Source: JAMXLO01 sp963812475
Lineage (GTDB): Bacteria; Pseudomonadota; Alphaproteobacteria; Acetobacterales; Acetobacteraceae
Direction of reading: 5' to 3'
Length of the DNA stretch: 64,000 nucleotides
Assembly (NCBI GenBank): GCA_963812475.1
Contig: CAWEVI010000054.1
Coordinates: 1 to 64,000 of the forward strand
Every line of letters starts with the position of its first letter. The first letter of the stretch is position 1. The translations under genes were made by a program, and so were the position numbers. The notes beneath the pieces were generated by a model. The model made no database searches. It saw only the letters and a list, made by a program, of their open reading frames with translations, and had not been told where the DNA came from. Positions 1-10,689 of the stretch are shown in pieces.

Positions 1-99
1 AGCCGCCACGTCCACGGGGTGGGCATCGATTCGCGCGGCGACATCTATGCGGGTTTGACGGTGGACCGCAGCGTGGACAAGTTCGTGCGAACCGGCTGA
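1..99 (+). CDS. C-terminal end of a beta-propeller (NHL-like) protein, partial
   Basis: Only the last 32 codons are inside the window; the frame is open from base 1 and ends with TGA at 97-99. The residues contain an H-G-V-G-I-D-S-R-G-D-I-Y-A pattern typical of the last blade of NHL or six-bladed beta-propeller proteins, where an Asp-x-x-G-x-[IL]-[YW] repeat closes the ring. It is convergent with the PQQ-dehydrogenase operon. The full function cannot be judged from this fragment. Confidence 0.6.
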   Translation, partial: SRHVHGVGIDSRGDIYAGLTVDRSVDKFVRTG

Positions 100-123
100 G
101 CGCCAGCGACCCCGGGGCTTCGA

Positions 124-930
124 TCAATCCGGCGCATGTCTTGAATCACCCGGGACATATCGTGCCATGATCGTTGCCATTGCGCCGCTTCGCTCCATTC
201 GGCGCATGGCCGATACGATCGCGCGCTTCAGTGTCAGATCGCCCTTCCACAACCCCAGTACAACCGGATAGCGGTCAAGCTCGGCCGGCATCCAGCCTAC
301 GGACCATCCAAGCGGGGTTGCCAACTCCGCCGCCAGCAGGCGTTCCGTGACCCCAACGTCGAAGCGTCCATCCCTGAGACCCTGCATCAGTTCCATCGCA
401 TCCAGCGTCACGGTGACCTGCGCCTTCGCTGCCCGCAGCCACGCCGCCAGCGCGACCCGGTCGAGGCCGGATACCCCGACCAGGACGCCGACCCGTCGGC
501 CTTGCAGATCCTCGGCCGGATGCGGGGCAAGCCACGCCCAGCCGGTGATGGCGTAGGCGGGCGTGGTGTCCAGGAACGAACGCGTCGTCGCCGAGCCGAC
601 CACGCCGCCGGCGAGCACATCGCACTGCGCCCGCGTGATGCGCCAGGCTCGCGGATTGAAGTCCCTGCCCATGACCGGATTGACGACCGTCGCAAGACGC
701 ACGCCCAGATCCCGCGCGATCGCCTGGAGCATCTCGACATCGATGCCGGGCACCGCCGGATCGCCGGTGACGAGCGGTGGATAGGATGGCGGCAGGCACA
801 CCCGCAGCACACCCGCAGCACGCACCTGGCGCAGCGACGTGTCGGGCGGCAGCAGATAGACGGCGCCCAGAAGTCCGAATACGCTGGCAAAGGTGATGAC
901 GTCGCGTCGCTGCGGCAGCCAAAGCGCCAT
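124..930 (-). CDS. Membrane-anchored family 3 solute-binding-like protein of the PQQ dehydrogenase cluster
   Basis: A 268-residue protein. The ATG at 930 is chosen because an N-terminal hydrophobic segment (about residues 11-28) follows directly and upstream codons belong to the preceding permease. The rest resembles the periplasmic amino-acid-binding fold (SBP_bac_3): an L-R-V-C-L-P-P-S-Y-P-P-L strand, then G-I-D-V-E-M-L-Q-A-I-A and a C-terminal helix. Such proteins (MoxJ-like, quinoprotein-associated) recur beside PQQ alcohol dehydrogenases, where a role in enzyme maturation or substrate sensing has been proposed. It is the last gene of the leftward operon, 7 bases after the permease stop. 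No matching amino-acid import permease is present, so uptake is unlikely to be its job. Confidence 0.75.
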   Translation of the reverse strand: MALWLPQRRDVITFASVFGLLGAVYLLPPDTSLRQVRAAGVLRVCLPPSYPPLVTGDPAVPGIDVEMLQAIARDLGVRLATVVNPVMGRDFNPRAWRITRAQCDVLAGGVVGSATTRSFLDTTPAYAITGWAWLAPHPAEDLQGRRVGVLVGVSGLDRVALAAWLRAAKAQVTVTLDAMELMQGLRDGRFDVGVTERLLAAELATPLGWSVGWMPAELDRYPVVLGLWKGDLTLKRAIVSAMRRMERSGAMATIMARYVPGDSRHAPD

Positions 931-937
931 CGCAAGT

Positions 938-1782
938 TCAGGCCTTGCTGAAGCCGCGCAGCGCCAATGCGAAGAACACCACCACCATGCCGACCAGCAC
1001 CGCCGGTCCCATCCATGGGTCGAACTGATGGAAGTGGATGAACGCGCCGCGCAACGCATCGACCGCATAGGTCATCGGATTGATCCGCACAAGGAACACC
1101 AGCCATTCCGGATAGATCACGCTGGTCTGTGCGCCGGTCAGCGACGGATCAAGTGGGAACACCGAACTGGAGGTGAAGTAAAGCGGCAGGATCACGGCAT
1201 TGGAAAAAACGCCGAACCCCTCGAAGCTGCGGATATGGCCGGCGATGACGATGCCGAGCGACGTGAGCGCGAATGCGAGCAACGCCATCAGCAGCAGCCC
1301 CCATGCGATGTCGCCCACCGACAGCGACAGGTCGGCGAACTGCGCCAGCATCAGCACCAAACATCCGTGAAACAACGCCACGGTCGCGCCGCCGAGAACC
1401 TTTCCCAGCAGAATGGTCGCACGCGGCAGCGGCGAGACCAGCACCTCGCGCAGGAAGCCGAACTGACGGTCCCAGATCACCGACACGGCCGACTGCACCG
1501 ACGTGTACATGATGTTGAGCGCGATCACTGCGGGGAAGATGAACTGCAGATAGGTGTACGGCACGACGAAGCGGACCTCGCCGTAGATCTCGCCCCGGAA
1601 ATACGGATTGAGCCCGATGCCCATGACCAGCACCCACAACAGCGGCCGGCTCACACCGCCGATAAGCTGGCCGCGGTCGCGCACCGCGCGCTTCACCTCG
1701 CGGAACCAGATCGCATAGAGGCCGCCGGCCTGCAGGCGGATCGTGCGCGCGAACCGATCTTCCTGCACCGCCACCGCTTCCG

Positions 1783-1786
<4 letters not shown>
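938..1786 (-). CDS. ABC-2 type exporter permease of the PQQ dehydrogenase cluster
   Basis: A 282-residue integral membrane protein with six predicted hydrophobic segments and the ABC-2 family pattern (a cytoplasmic N-terminus, then W-F-R-E-V-K-R and a C-terminal N-P-M-T-Y-A-V-D-A-L-R motif). The ATG overlaps the ATPase stop in an ATGA, so the pair is translationally coupled. Permeases of this kind, with the partner ATPase, are a recognised accessory of PQQ alcohol dehydrogenase operons such as the Pseudomonas ped/exa system. The exported substrate is unknown; protection from toxic aldehydes is one idea. An upstream in-frame extension is a shadow of the ATPase gene. Confidence 0.85.
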
Positions 1787-2766
<980 letters not shown>

Positions 2767-2776
2767 CGCGCGACGG

Positions 2777-3610
2777 TCACGGCACCGGCGTGCCGGGAAA
2801 GTTCGCGTCCTTCAGGATCGCAGCGATGGTGCCGTCCGCGGTCAGCGAAGCGATCGCCCGATCGAGGCTGGTGCGCAGGAACGACTGCCTGCTCAGCAGA
2901 ATTGCGCCGACATCGGCGGTCGATATCGGCAATGGGCTTGGCGCCATTTCCGGCAGTTTGGCGATCGCGGCATCGGTCTTCCGCAACGCCCAGAGCGCCG
3001 GCGCCCACACCAGCGCCGCCCCCGTCGTCCCGTCCATCACCGCGCGGACAGCCGCATCGTCCGATGCCATCGGAAACTTATCCCAGCGTTTGTCGGCGCT
3101 GACGGCAAGAAGATATTGCGACAGCCGCATGTCGGCGCCGGTACCGATGGTGGCGCCGATCGCGCGTGTGGTCGGCATGTCGCCGAGCGACTTCCAGGCG
3201 GGATCTGCGGCCACATAGACATAGGAGCTGCGATAATAGGGCCGCGTGATGGTGACCCACGCAGGATAGGCGTCCGGCACCAGTTTGAAGCCAAAGAACA
3301 CATCGCAGCGTTGGATCAGCATCCGGTAGGTATCGTCCAGATCCTCGCCCGACATGTCAGCCGTCTTCAGGTCATCGGCAATCAGGTATTCCTTCCCTTG
3401 CAGCAGCAGTGCGGCGACCACTGCGGCGGCGATCTTCTGTGCGACGGGCCAATCGGGATCGCGCCTGTCGATGCAGTAGCGGAGTGCGGCGTTGGTCTCG
3501 TGTGTGCCGAACCGCCAGTCGTCCACAACAAACGGCGTGTCGGCGTAGGCGCGCAAAGGGCCGAGGCATAGAACGAAGAGACTGCAAATAAGGAGAAGTC
3601 TGGATAACAA
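2777..3610 (-). CDS. Periplasmic quinoprotein-associated solute-binding protein
   Basis: A 277-residue protein with a clear N-terminal signal peptide (hydrophobic L-L-I-C-S-L-F-V-L-C-L-G then A-Y-A). I place the start at a TTG at 3610 because no ATG or GTG sits before the signal sequence and a GGGGAG lies 7 bases upstream; part of that ribosome site belongs to a repeat. The mature part matches the probable ABC substrate-binding proteins associated with quinoprotein dehydrogenases (MoxJ-like), with R-R-D-P-D-W-P-V-A-Q and a G-K-E-Y-L-like turn. It lies between the dehydrogenase gene and the ATPase and probably acts in the periplasm with the dehydrogenase, not as a nutrient importer. Confidence 0.78.
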   Translation of the reverse strand: MLSRLLLICSLFVLCLGPLRAYADTPFVVDDWRFGTHETNAALRYCIDRRDPDWPVAQKIAAAVVAALLLQGKEYLIADDLKTADMSGEDLDDTYRMLIQRCDVFFGFKLVPDAYPAWVTITRPYYRSSYVYVAADPAWKSLGDMPTTRAIGATIGTGADMRLSQYLLAVSADKRWDKFPMASDDAAVRAVMDGTTGAALVWAPALWALRKTDAAIAKLPEMAPSPLPISTADVGAILLSRQSFLRTSLDRAIASLTADGTIAAILKDANFPGTPVP

Positions 3611-3614
3611 TCGT

Positions 3615-3733
3615 GCCGCTCCCCTTGCGGGAGGCGGTTGGGGTTGGTGGGCCAGCCGACGAAAATTCACCCAAGTCCCTCGAGCGTGGCCCCCTCCCCC
3701 CAGCCACCTTCCGCAAGGGGAGGGGGAGCTATT
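3615..3733. repeat. GC-rich intergenic inverted repeat (family B), copy 1
   Basis: Two inverted arms, GCTCCCCTTGCGGGAGG near 3617-3635 and CCGCAAGGGGAGGGGGAGC near 3711-3731, enclose about 75 bases between the dehydrogenase and the solute-binding gene. Related arms occur near 12944, 26546 and 26637. It can fold in RNA and may attenuate transcription or protect mRNA ends inside this operon. Confidence 0.7.
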
Positions 3734-3756
3734 CGCCAATACCCCGTCGCCTGCTG

Positions 3757-5550
3757 CTACTTCTTGTCGGGCAGGGCGAAGACCCACAATACCGAGCCGC
3801 CGTCCGGTACCGTGAGTTCCGGCGTCAGCGTCGCAAGCGACTTCGCCTGGCTGGAACCGTTGCCGACCGACACTGCGACATACTGCTTGCCGTTCACACT
3901 GTAGCTGACAGGGAAGCCGTTGATCGCATTGTTGGTACGAATTTGCCACAGCACCTTGCCTGTGGCGTCGTCCCAGGCGCGGAAGTTGCGATCCCACGCG
4001 CCGGCGAACACGACGCCGCCCGCCGTCGGCAGTACCGCGCCGGTGGAAGGCGCACGCTCGCGGAATGACCAGGTGGTCGAGCGGTCGGTCAGCTTGATCG
4101 CGTCGATCCGGCCGACGTTTCCATCGCTCCCTGGGACCAGTGTGCGGGCGAAGATGGCGCGACCGCCGCCGGTATAGGCCTGGCCGGGATCAAGCGGTGT
4201 CGGCGTGGTGTTGGAGCAGAACTCATTCAGCGGCAGGAACAGTGTTTGCGTATTAGGATTGTACGCCGTCGCCGGCCAGCCGCGGCCGCCCGGGTCCGCC
4301 GGGCAATTCACGGTGGTCTGGCCGATATGTGGGATGGCCGCCTGATTGATGGTCTTTGCGCCAGTCTTAGGATCGATGCTGGCGACGACATTCTGCGGCA
4401 CCGTCTGCTTCGCCCACAGCCACTCGCCGGTGGTGCGGTCCAGTGCCTCGATGATGCCGAGCTTACCGGTGGTAACGACCATCTTGCGGGTCGCGCCGTT
4501 GAATGGCAGGTCGATCAGCATCCGCTCATACACGTAGTCGAGGTCCCAGGTGTCGTTCTGGAGATACTGGTGGTACCACTTCACCTCGCCGGTCCCGGGG
4601 TTGATCGCCAACGTGGAGTCCGAATAGAGCGCGGTGTTGGTAAGGCCAGGCGGCGTCTTCTTCAGCGGCAGCGTGCCGCGCATCTCGGCGATCCACGGAT
4701 ACGGTTGGCCGATCCCGTAGAACACCAGGTTCTGCTCGGGATCGAACGAGCCGGCGACCCATGCCGATGCGCCGAACCTGCTCTCCAGGGGAACGCCGTT
4801 CCAGGTGTTGAAATTGGGATCTTCGGGATGGGCGATGGTCCACACGCGCCACTTCTCCGCGCCGGTCTTGAAGTCATGCGCGGTGATGAAGCATCCGCCG
4901 GGTTCGGCGTTGCCGCAGCCGGTCATGCCCTGCAGCACCATCCCGCCGACGATGAACGGCCCCGCCGTGTAGCGCCAGCCCTTGCGCCAGTCGGCGGTTT
5001 CGTGGTCCCAGGCGACCTCGCCGGTCTTTGCGTCAAGCGCCACGAGATGCGCGTCGGACGTGGCGACCACCAGCTTGTCCTGATAGATGGCCATGTTGCG
5101 CTTGGCCATGTTGTTGCCGGCCTGGTCGATGATTGTCTGCGGCAGATCGCGCCGATACTCCCAGATCAGATCGCCGGTGGCCGCGTTCAGCGCCTGCACC
5201 TTGTCGGCGTAGTTCCAGATATAAAGGATGCCGTCGTGTACGATCGGCGTGCTCTCGGTCGCGCCGCTGGTCAGCGACCACGTCCAGGCAACCTGCAGGT
5301 CCTTGACGTTATCCTTGGTGATCTGGTCGAGAGGACTGAAGCCGAAACCGTCATAGGTGCGACGCCACATCAGCCAGTCGCCGGGATCCGGGTTGCGAAG
5401 CATCTCGTCGCTGACGGGACGCATGTCCTTTGTCGGATCGACGGCCTGCGCCTGCTGCGCGCGCACCGGGGCGGCCGCCAGGAACAGCAGTGGCAGGCCC
5501 ATGACGGTCGCTTTGCAGAACCTCGAAATCGAGACGTTGACGGCCACCAT
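3757..5550 (-). CDS. Secreted PQQ-dependent alcohol dehydrogenase, methanol/ethanol family, lanthanide-type Asp
   Basis: A 597-residue quinoprotein. A signal peptide (hydrophobic residues 15-29, A-R-A-Q-like cleavage near 31) sends it to the periplasm; AAGGGAA lies upstream of the ATG at 5550. Tryptophan-docking repeats such as A-L-D-A-K-T-G-E-V-A-W and A-L-D-R-T-T-G-E-W-L-W mark the eight-bladed PQQ propeller. The catalytic Asp336 is followed two residues later by Asp338 (W-D-L-D), the pattern used to recognise lanthanide-dependent XoxF, ExaF and PedH enzymes. The metal ligand Glu216 (G-N-A-E) is present, but the usual Asn of G-N-P-x-P-W is Gln282, and the vicinal Cys-Cys over PQQ is absent (A-G-N-N-M-A-K-R around 144-151). 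It oxidises a primary alcohol or related substrate; which one is unknown. No cytochrome c acceptor gene is adjacent. Confidence 0.9.
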   Translation of the reverse strand: MVAVNVSISRFCKATVMGLPLLFLAAAPVRAQQAQAVDPTKDMRPVSDEMLRNPDPGDWLMWRRTYDGFGFSPLDQITKDNVKDLQVAWTWSLTSGATESTPIVHDGILYIWNYADKVQALNAATGDLIWEYRRDLPQTIIDQAGNNMAKRNMAIYQDKLVVATSDAHLVALDAKTGEVAWDHETADWRKGWRYTAGPFIVGGMVLQGMTGCGNAEPGGCFITAHDFKTGAEKWRVWTIAHPEDPNFNTWNGVPLESRFGASAWVAGSFDPEQNLVFYGIGQPYPWIAEMRGTLPLKKTPPGLTNTALYSDSTLAINPGTGEVKWYHQYLQNDTWDLDYVYERMLIDLPFNGATRKMVVTTGKLGIIEALDRTTGEWLWAKQTVPQNVVASIDPKTGAKTINQAAIPHIGQTTVNCPADPGGRGWPATAYNPNTQTLFLPLNEFCSNTTPTPLDPGQAYTGGGRAIFARTLVPGSDGNVGRIDAIKLTDRSTTWSFRERAPSTGAVLPTAGGVVFAGAWDRNFRAWDDATGKVLWQIRTNNAINGFPVSYSVNGKQYVAVSVGNGSSQAKSLATLTPELTVPDGGSVLWVFALPDKK

Positions 5551-5740
5551 CGCTGTTGTTCCCTTCCCGTTATTCCCTGTCCCGCCGTACGCTCAGGCTG
5601 CGTACGCAACGTCAGGTGGCTCCAGCAACTTAGCCTCGGCCGGTACGGCGTCAAGCGGGTTGGCCGGACTGGACCTCGGCGCGCCTGCTCGTCACCACGG
5701 GTTTGACAGCACCCCCAACCCACCCCATCCTACCAACCAC

Positions 5741-5853
5741 CGAGGGGGGCCCCGCCGCAGGGGCTGAGATACCGACAGAGCCGCAGTCCAATGCGGCGGC
5801 GCGGTGACCCTTGAACCTGAACCGGGTCATGCCGGCGTAGGGACGGGAGCCTT
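5741..5853 (+). promoter_or_regulatory. TPP riboswitch (THI box)
   Basis: The conserved thi-box elements are visible: a GGGG...CTGAGAT segment near 5757-5770, then ACCCTTGAACCTGAACCGGG near 5807-5826 and TCATGCCGGCGTAGGGA near 5827-5842. It ends about 55 bases before thiC. TPP binding is expected to reduce thiC expression. GGGACG downstream can pair with CGTCCC at about 5867-5872 near the AAGGAGG ribosome site, so translational control is plausible; no U-run terminator is evident. Confidence 0.93.
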
Positions 5854-5908
5854 TGCGAAAGCACCACGTCCCTCCGCTGCATGCCCGCGACGCAACAAGG
5901 AGGGGTCC

Positions 5909-7735
<1,827 letters not shown>

Positions 7736-7740
7736 GAATC

Positions 7741-7804
7741 GATCACCACAAAGACACAGAGACACGAAGAGCGCCTTGGTGTCGTCGTGTCTTTGTGGTT
7801 GATC
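7741..7804. repeat. Dispersed inverted repeat (family A), copy 1
   Basis: Arms GATCACCACAAAGACAC (7741-7757) and GTGTCTTTGTGGTTGATC (7787-7804) are inverted with one indel and enclose a GACACGAAGAGCGCC core. Copies 2 and 3 lie at 19180 and 61367. It sits directly after thiC and could act as a terminator-like hairpin. Confidence 0.85.
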
Positions 7805-7844
7805 CTTCTTGCGCGCGAGCGCCGCCACCTCCACACTGACGACG

Positions 7845-8672
7845 ATGACCGAACCCCGGACCGCCCTGGAAGCGATCGGCGTGCTGCCCGATACCGAGAT
7901 CGACATCGGTGATGCGGCGTTGCAGCTCGCGCGCGTCGATGCGCCGGATGCCGATTGGCAGGCGGCGCGCGCGCACCTCTCCGATCTCGCGCGCGACGCG
8001 GTGGCGCTCGCCGACACGATCGGCACTTCCGATCCGAGCATGCGAGCTGAAGCGCTCGCGGGGCTGATTGCCGGCCGCTATGCCTACGCTGGCGATGTCG
8101 AGACTTACGACGCTCCGGCCAATGCCAATTTGATCCGGGTGATCGAGCGACGCCGAGGGCTGCCGGTTGCCCTTGGCATCGTCTGGCTGCATGCCGCGCG
8201 CGCAGCCGGATGGGGCGCGCATGGCGTGGATTTTCCCGCGCATTTCCTGGTCGCGCTGGAAGGCAAGAGCGTTCAGGCGGTGATCGACGTGTTTGCTGGC
8301 GGCGTGGCGCTGGATGCGCGCGATCTGCGTGCCCTGCTCAAACGCGTTGAAGGCGAAAATGCCGAACTGCGGCCGGGGCTGTTACGGCCGATGAATGCAC
8401 GGCGCGTGCTGCTGCGCCTGCAGAACAACATCATGAGCCGCCGTCTGCAGACCGGGGACATGCCCGGTGCGCTGACCTGCACCGAGGACATGCTGCGGAT
8501 CGCGCCCGATCACGCCGACCTCTGGCGGCAGGCCGCGGTGATGAATCAGCGACTTGATCGCGTCTCCGCGGCGCTGCGCTGCTATGAGCGCTTCCTCATG
8601 CTCGTGCCGGAGGGCGACGCAGCCAGCCGCATACGCGGCGCGATCGATGAGCTGCGCACGCGGCTGAATTAG
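7845..8672 (+). CDS. SirB1-family transglutaminase-like/TPR protein
   Basis: A 275-residue protein. I chose the ATG at 7845, since an upstream TTG at 7809 would start inside the repeat; no strong ribosome site marks either. The N-terminal half has the SirB1 pattern: D-A-P-A-N-A-N-L-I-R-V-I-E-R-R-R-G-L-P-V-A-L-G-type region, then G-V-D-F-P-A-H-F-L-V. The C-terminal half, from about 205, has TPR-like helices (D-M-P-G-A-L-T-C-T-E-D-M-L-R, A-L-R-C-Y-E-R-F-L). Family members are widespread and mostly uncharacterised. A 9-base gap separates it from the methyltransferase gene, so they may be co-transcribed. Confidence 0.85.
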   Translation: MTEPRTALEAIGVLPDTEIDIGDAALQLARVDAPDADWQAARAHLSDLARDAVALADTIGTSDPSMRAEALAGLIAGRYAYAGDVETYDAPANANLIRVIERRRGLPVALGIVWLHAARAAGWGAHGVDFPAHFLVALEGKSVQAVIDVFAGGVALDARDLRALLKRVEGENAELRPGLLRPMNARRVLLRLQNNIMSRRLQTGDMPGALTCTEDMLRIAPDHADLWRQAAVMNQRLDRVSAALRCYERFLMLVPEGDAASRIRGAIDELRTRLN

Positions 8673-8680
8673 GTACGACG

Positions 8681-9832
8681 ATGGGTGAGATCTTCCGCCG
8701 CGAAACGGCGGAGCATCCCGAGCCGTTCACCGGTGAACGGCTGACGACCGCCATCGGCGGCCAGATAGAGATCGAGCACTATCATCGCTACCTGTTCGCT
8801 CGTGCGCTCGTGCCGGGCCTCGACGTGCTCGATGTCGCCAGCGGTGAGGGTTACGGTTCGGCGCTCCTGGCGCAGGTCGCACGCTCGGTGGTCGGCGTGG
8901 AGTACTCCGGGCCTACCGTGCAGGGCGCCGTCGGTAATTTCGTACGGGCCAATCTGCGGTACCTGCGAGCCGACGCGCGCGCCCTACCGCTGGCCGATGC
9001 GTGCGTGGACGCAGTCGTATCGTTTGGAACGATCGAACATTTCGGGCGGCAGGACGTTTTCCTGCGCGAGGTCCGCCGGGTGTTGCGGCCGGACGGCAAA
9101 TTCATCGTCAGCACGCCGGATCGCGACGTATATTCCCCGGCCGGGTCGGCGGCGAACCCGTTCCACGTGCATGAGCTGAGCAGGCTCGAGTTCGCAGCAC
9201 TCCTGCGCGGCACGTTTCGGCACGTGCAGGTGATGCAGCAACGTGCGCTGATCGGCTCGGCGCTGCTTGCCGAAGCCGGATCGACCGCGCCGCCGCTGGT
9301 GTTCGATCGGCGTGGCGAGGCGCATTTTGAAGCGTGCATCGGACTGCCGCGCGCGCCGTACCTGATCGCCGTCGCATCCGATCGCGAACCGCCGCCACTG
9401 CCACCGAGCCTGTACATCGATAGGGGCGACGTTGGCAGCGAGCAGACAAGGATCGTGGAACTCGCCGACCGCCTGCAGGAGACGGAGTTCAAACGTTCCC
9501 GGGTGCAGGCTGACCTCTCCGAGGTGCAGGCCGAACTGTCCCAGGTCCGCGTCGAACTAGCTCGGATGCAAGCCGAACTCTCCAAGGCCACCGAGAACCA
9601 CCGACGGGTGCGGGCCGAATTCACTGAAGTAACCGATGATCTGAGAGAAACATCCCAGCGCGCGGATCGTTCGGAACAGGCGCGTCGCGCATCGGAGGAT
9701 CGGAATGAAGCTCTCCGACGCGAGCGCGATCTGGTGCAGCGACAGTTTGGTCTGATGCAGGGCTCGCTGCGCACATTCATGCGCGGCTACCTGCCGAGGC
9801 TCCGCCGACGCCTGCGCCGTCAGCGGCCGTAG
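8681..9832 (+). CDS. Class I SAM methyltransferase with C-terminal coiled coil
   Basis: A 383-residue protein. Residues 30-200 hold a Rossmann methyltransferase: motif I V-L-D-V-A-S-G-E-G-Y-G (49-59), an acidic loop, V-V-S-F-G-T-I-E-H-F and V-R-R-V-L-R-P-D-G. From about 250 to 360 heptad-rich segments (Q-A-E-L-S-Q-V-R, M-Q-A-E-L-S) predict a long coiled coil, and the tail is very Arg-rich. This layout resembles cell-surface polysaccharide methyltransferases that use the coiled coil as a chain-length or anchoring ruler (inference). It overlaps the converging prenyl synthase gene by 13 bases. The acceptor is unknown. Confidence 0.8.
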   Translation: MGEIFRRETAEHPEPFTGERLTTAIGGQIEIEHYHRYLFARALVPGLDVLDVASGEGYGSALLAQVARSVVGVEYSGPTVQGAVGNFVRANLRYLRADARALPLADACVDAVVSFGTIEHFGRQDVFLREVRRVLRPDGKFIVSTPDRDVYSPAGSAANPFHVHELSRLEFAALLRGTFRHVQVMQQRALIGSALLAEAGSTAPPLVFDRRGEAHFEACIGLPRAPYLIAVASDREPPPLPPSLYIDRGDVGSEQTRIVELADRLQETEFKRSRVQADLSEVQAELSQVRVELARMQAELSKATENHRRVRAEFTEVTDDLRETSQRADRSEQARRASEDRNEALRRERDLVQRQFGLMQGSLRTFMRGYLPRLRRRLRRQRP

Positions 9833-10689
9833 CGGCGTCTGCGCTGCTGGAACGCGCGCACTGCGCGCAGGAAGTCGATCTTCCTGAACGCCGGCCATAG
9901 CACATCCGAGAAATAGAACTCGCTGTAGGCGCTCTGCCAGAGCAGGAAGCCCGACAGCCGCAACTCGCCGCTGGTCCGGATGATCAGGTCGGGCTCCGGC
10001 GCGTCAGCGAGATAGAGATGCCGGCCTATCCTCTCGGGGCATACGCCGGCGATGATCTCGGACAACGAGGCGCCGCTGCCCATTGCCTCGACCAGCATCT
10101 CGCGCACGGCGTCGGCGATCTCCTCGCGCCCGCCGTATGCGACGGCGATCGACAGCACCATCGCGTCGTAGCCGGCGGTGGCTTGCTCCGCGGTGCGGAT
10201 CGCCGCAAGCGTACTTTCCGGCAGCACATCGAGCTGGCCGATCGCCTGGACGCGGACGCGCCGGCTATGGATGCGCGGGTCACTGACGAGCGCGCGGAGC
10301 TTTAGCTCGAGTGCGCCGAGGATGCCAGCGACCTCATGGGGGTGGCGTTCCAGGTTGTCGGTGGAGCAAACCCACAAGGTGACCGCCGGGATCGAAAGCT
10401 CGCCGCACCAATTCAGCAGGTCATCCAGCTTCTGGGCGCCCTGCGCGTATACCTGCACAGGATCGACCAGGCCGGACAGTCGCCCGAAACGGCGGTTGCC
10501 ATCCAGGATGATGCCGACGTGGCGCGGGGGTGGGCGTTGCATCACCTGTTCGAGCAGGCGCCGGCCATAAAGTGCATAGATCGGCTGCGTCACTTCGGCC
10601 AGCAGAGCTCGCCGCCACCGTTGGAGCCTGCGTCGCCAGGCATGCAGCGATGCGCCGGTGCGGGCGACGGCGGACAGATCGGTCAGCAA
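9820..10689 (-). CDS. cis-prenyl diphosphate synthase, Rv1086-like
   Basis: A 289-residue cis-prenyltransferase. It has H-V-G-I-I-L-D-G-N-R-R-F with catalytic Asp, Y-G-G-R-E-E-I, and the P-E-P-D-L-I-I-R-T-S-G-E...S-G-F-L-L-W-Q-S-A-Y-S-E-F-Y-F block. The N-terminal Y-A-L-Y-G-R-R-L-L and the C-terminal R-R-R-Y-G-R also fit the short-chain Z-prenyl synthases such as mycobacterial Rv1086 better than housekeeping UppS (from memory). The start is uncertain: the TTG at 10689 overlaps the glycosyltransferase stop by 7 bases; a GTG about 30 codons in is an alternative. It likely makes a short or medium cis-polyprenyl diphosphate, perhaps the lipid carrier for the neighbouring glycosyltransferase. Confidence 0.87.
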   Translation of the reverse strand: MLTDLSAVARTGASLHAWRRRLQRWRRALLAEVTQPIYALYGRRLLEQVMQRPPPRHVGIILDGNRRFGRLSGLVDPVQVYAQGAQKLDDLLNWCGELSIPAVTLWVCSTDNLERHPHEVAGILGALELKLRALVSDPRIHSRRVRVQAIGQLDVLPESTLAAIRTAEQATAGYDAMVLSIAVAYGGREEIADAVREMLVEAMGSGASLSEIIAGVCPERIGRHLYLADAPEPDLIIRTSGELRLSGFLLWQSAYSEFYFSDVLWPAFRKIDFLRAVRAFQQRRRRYGR

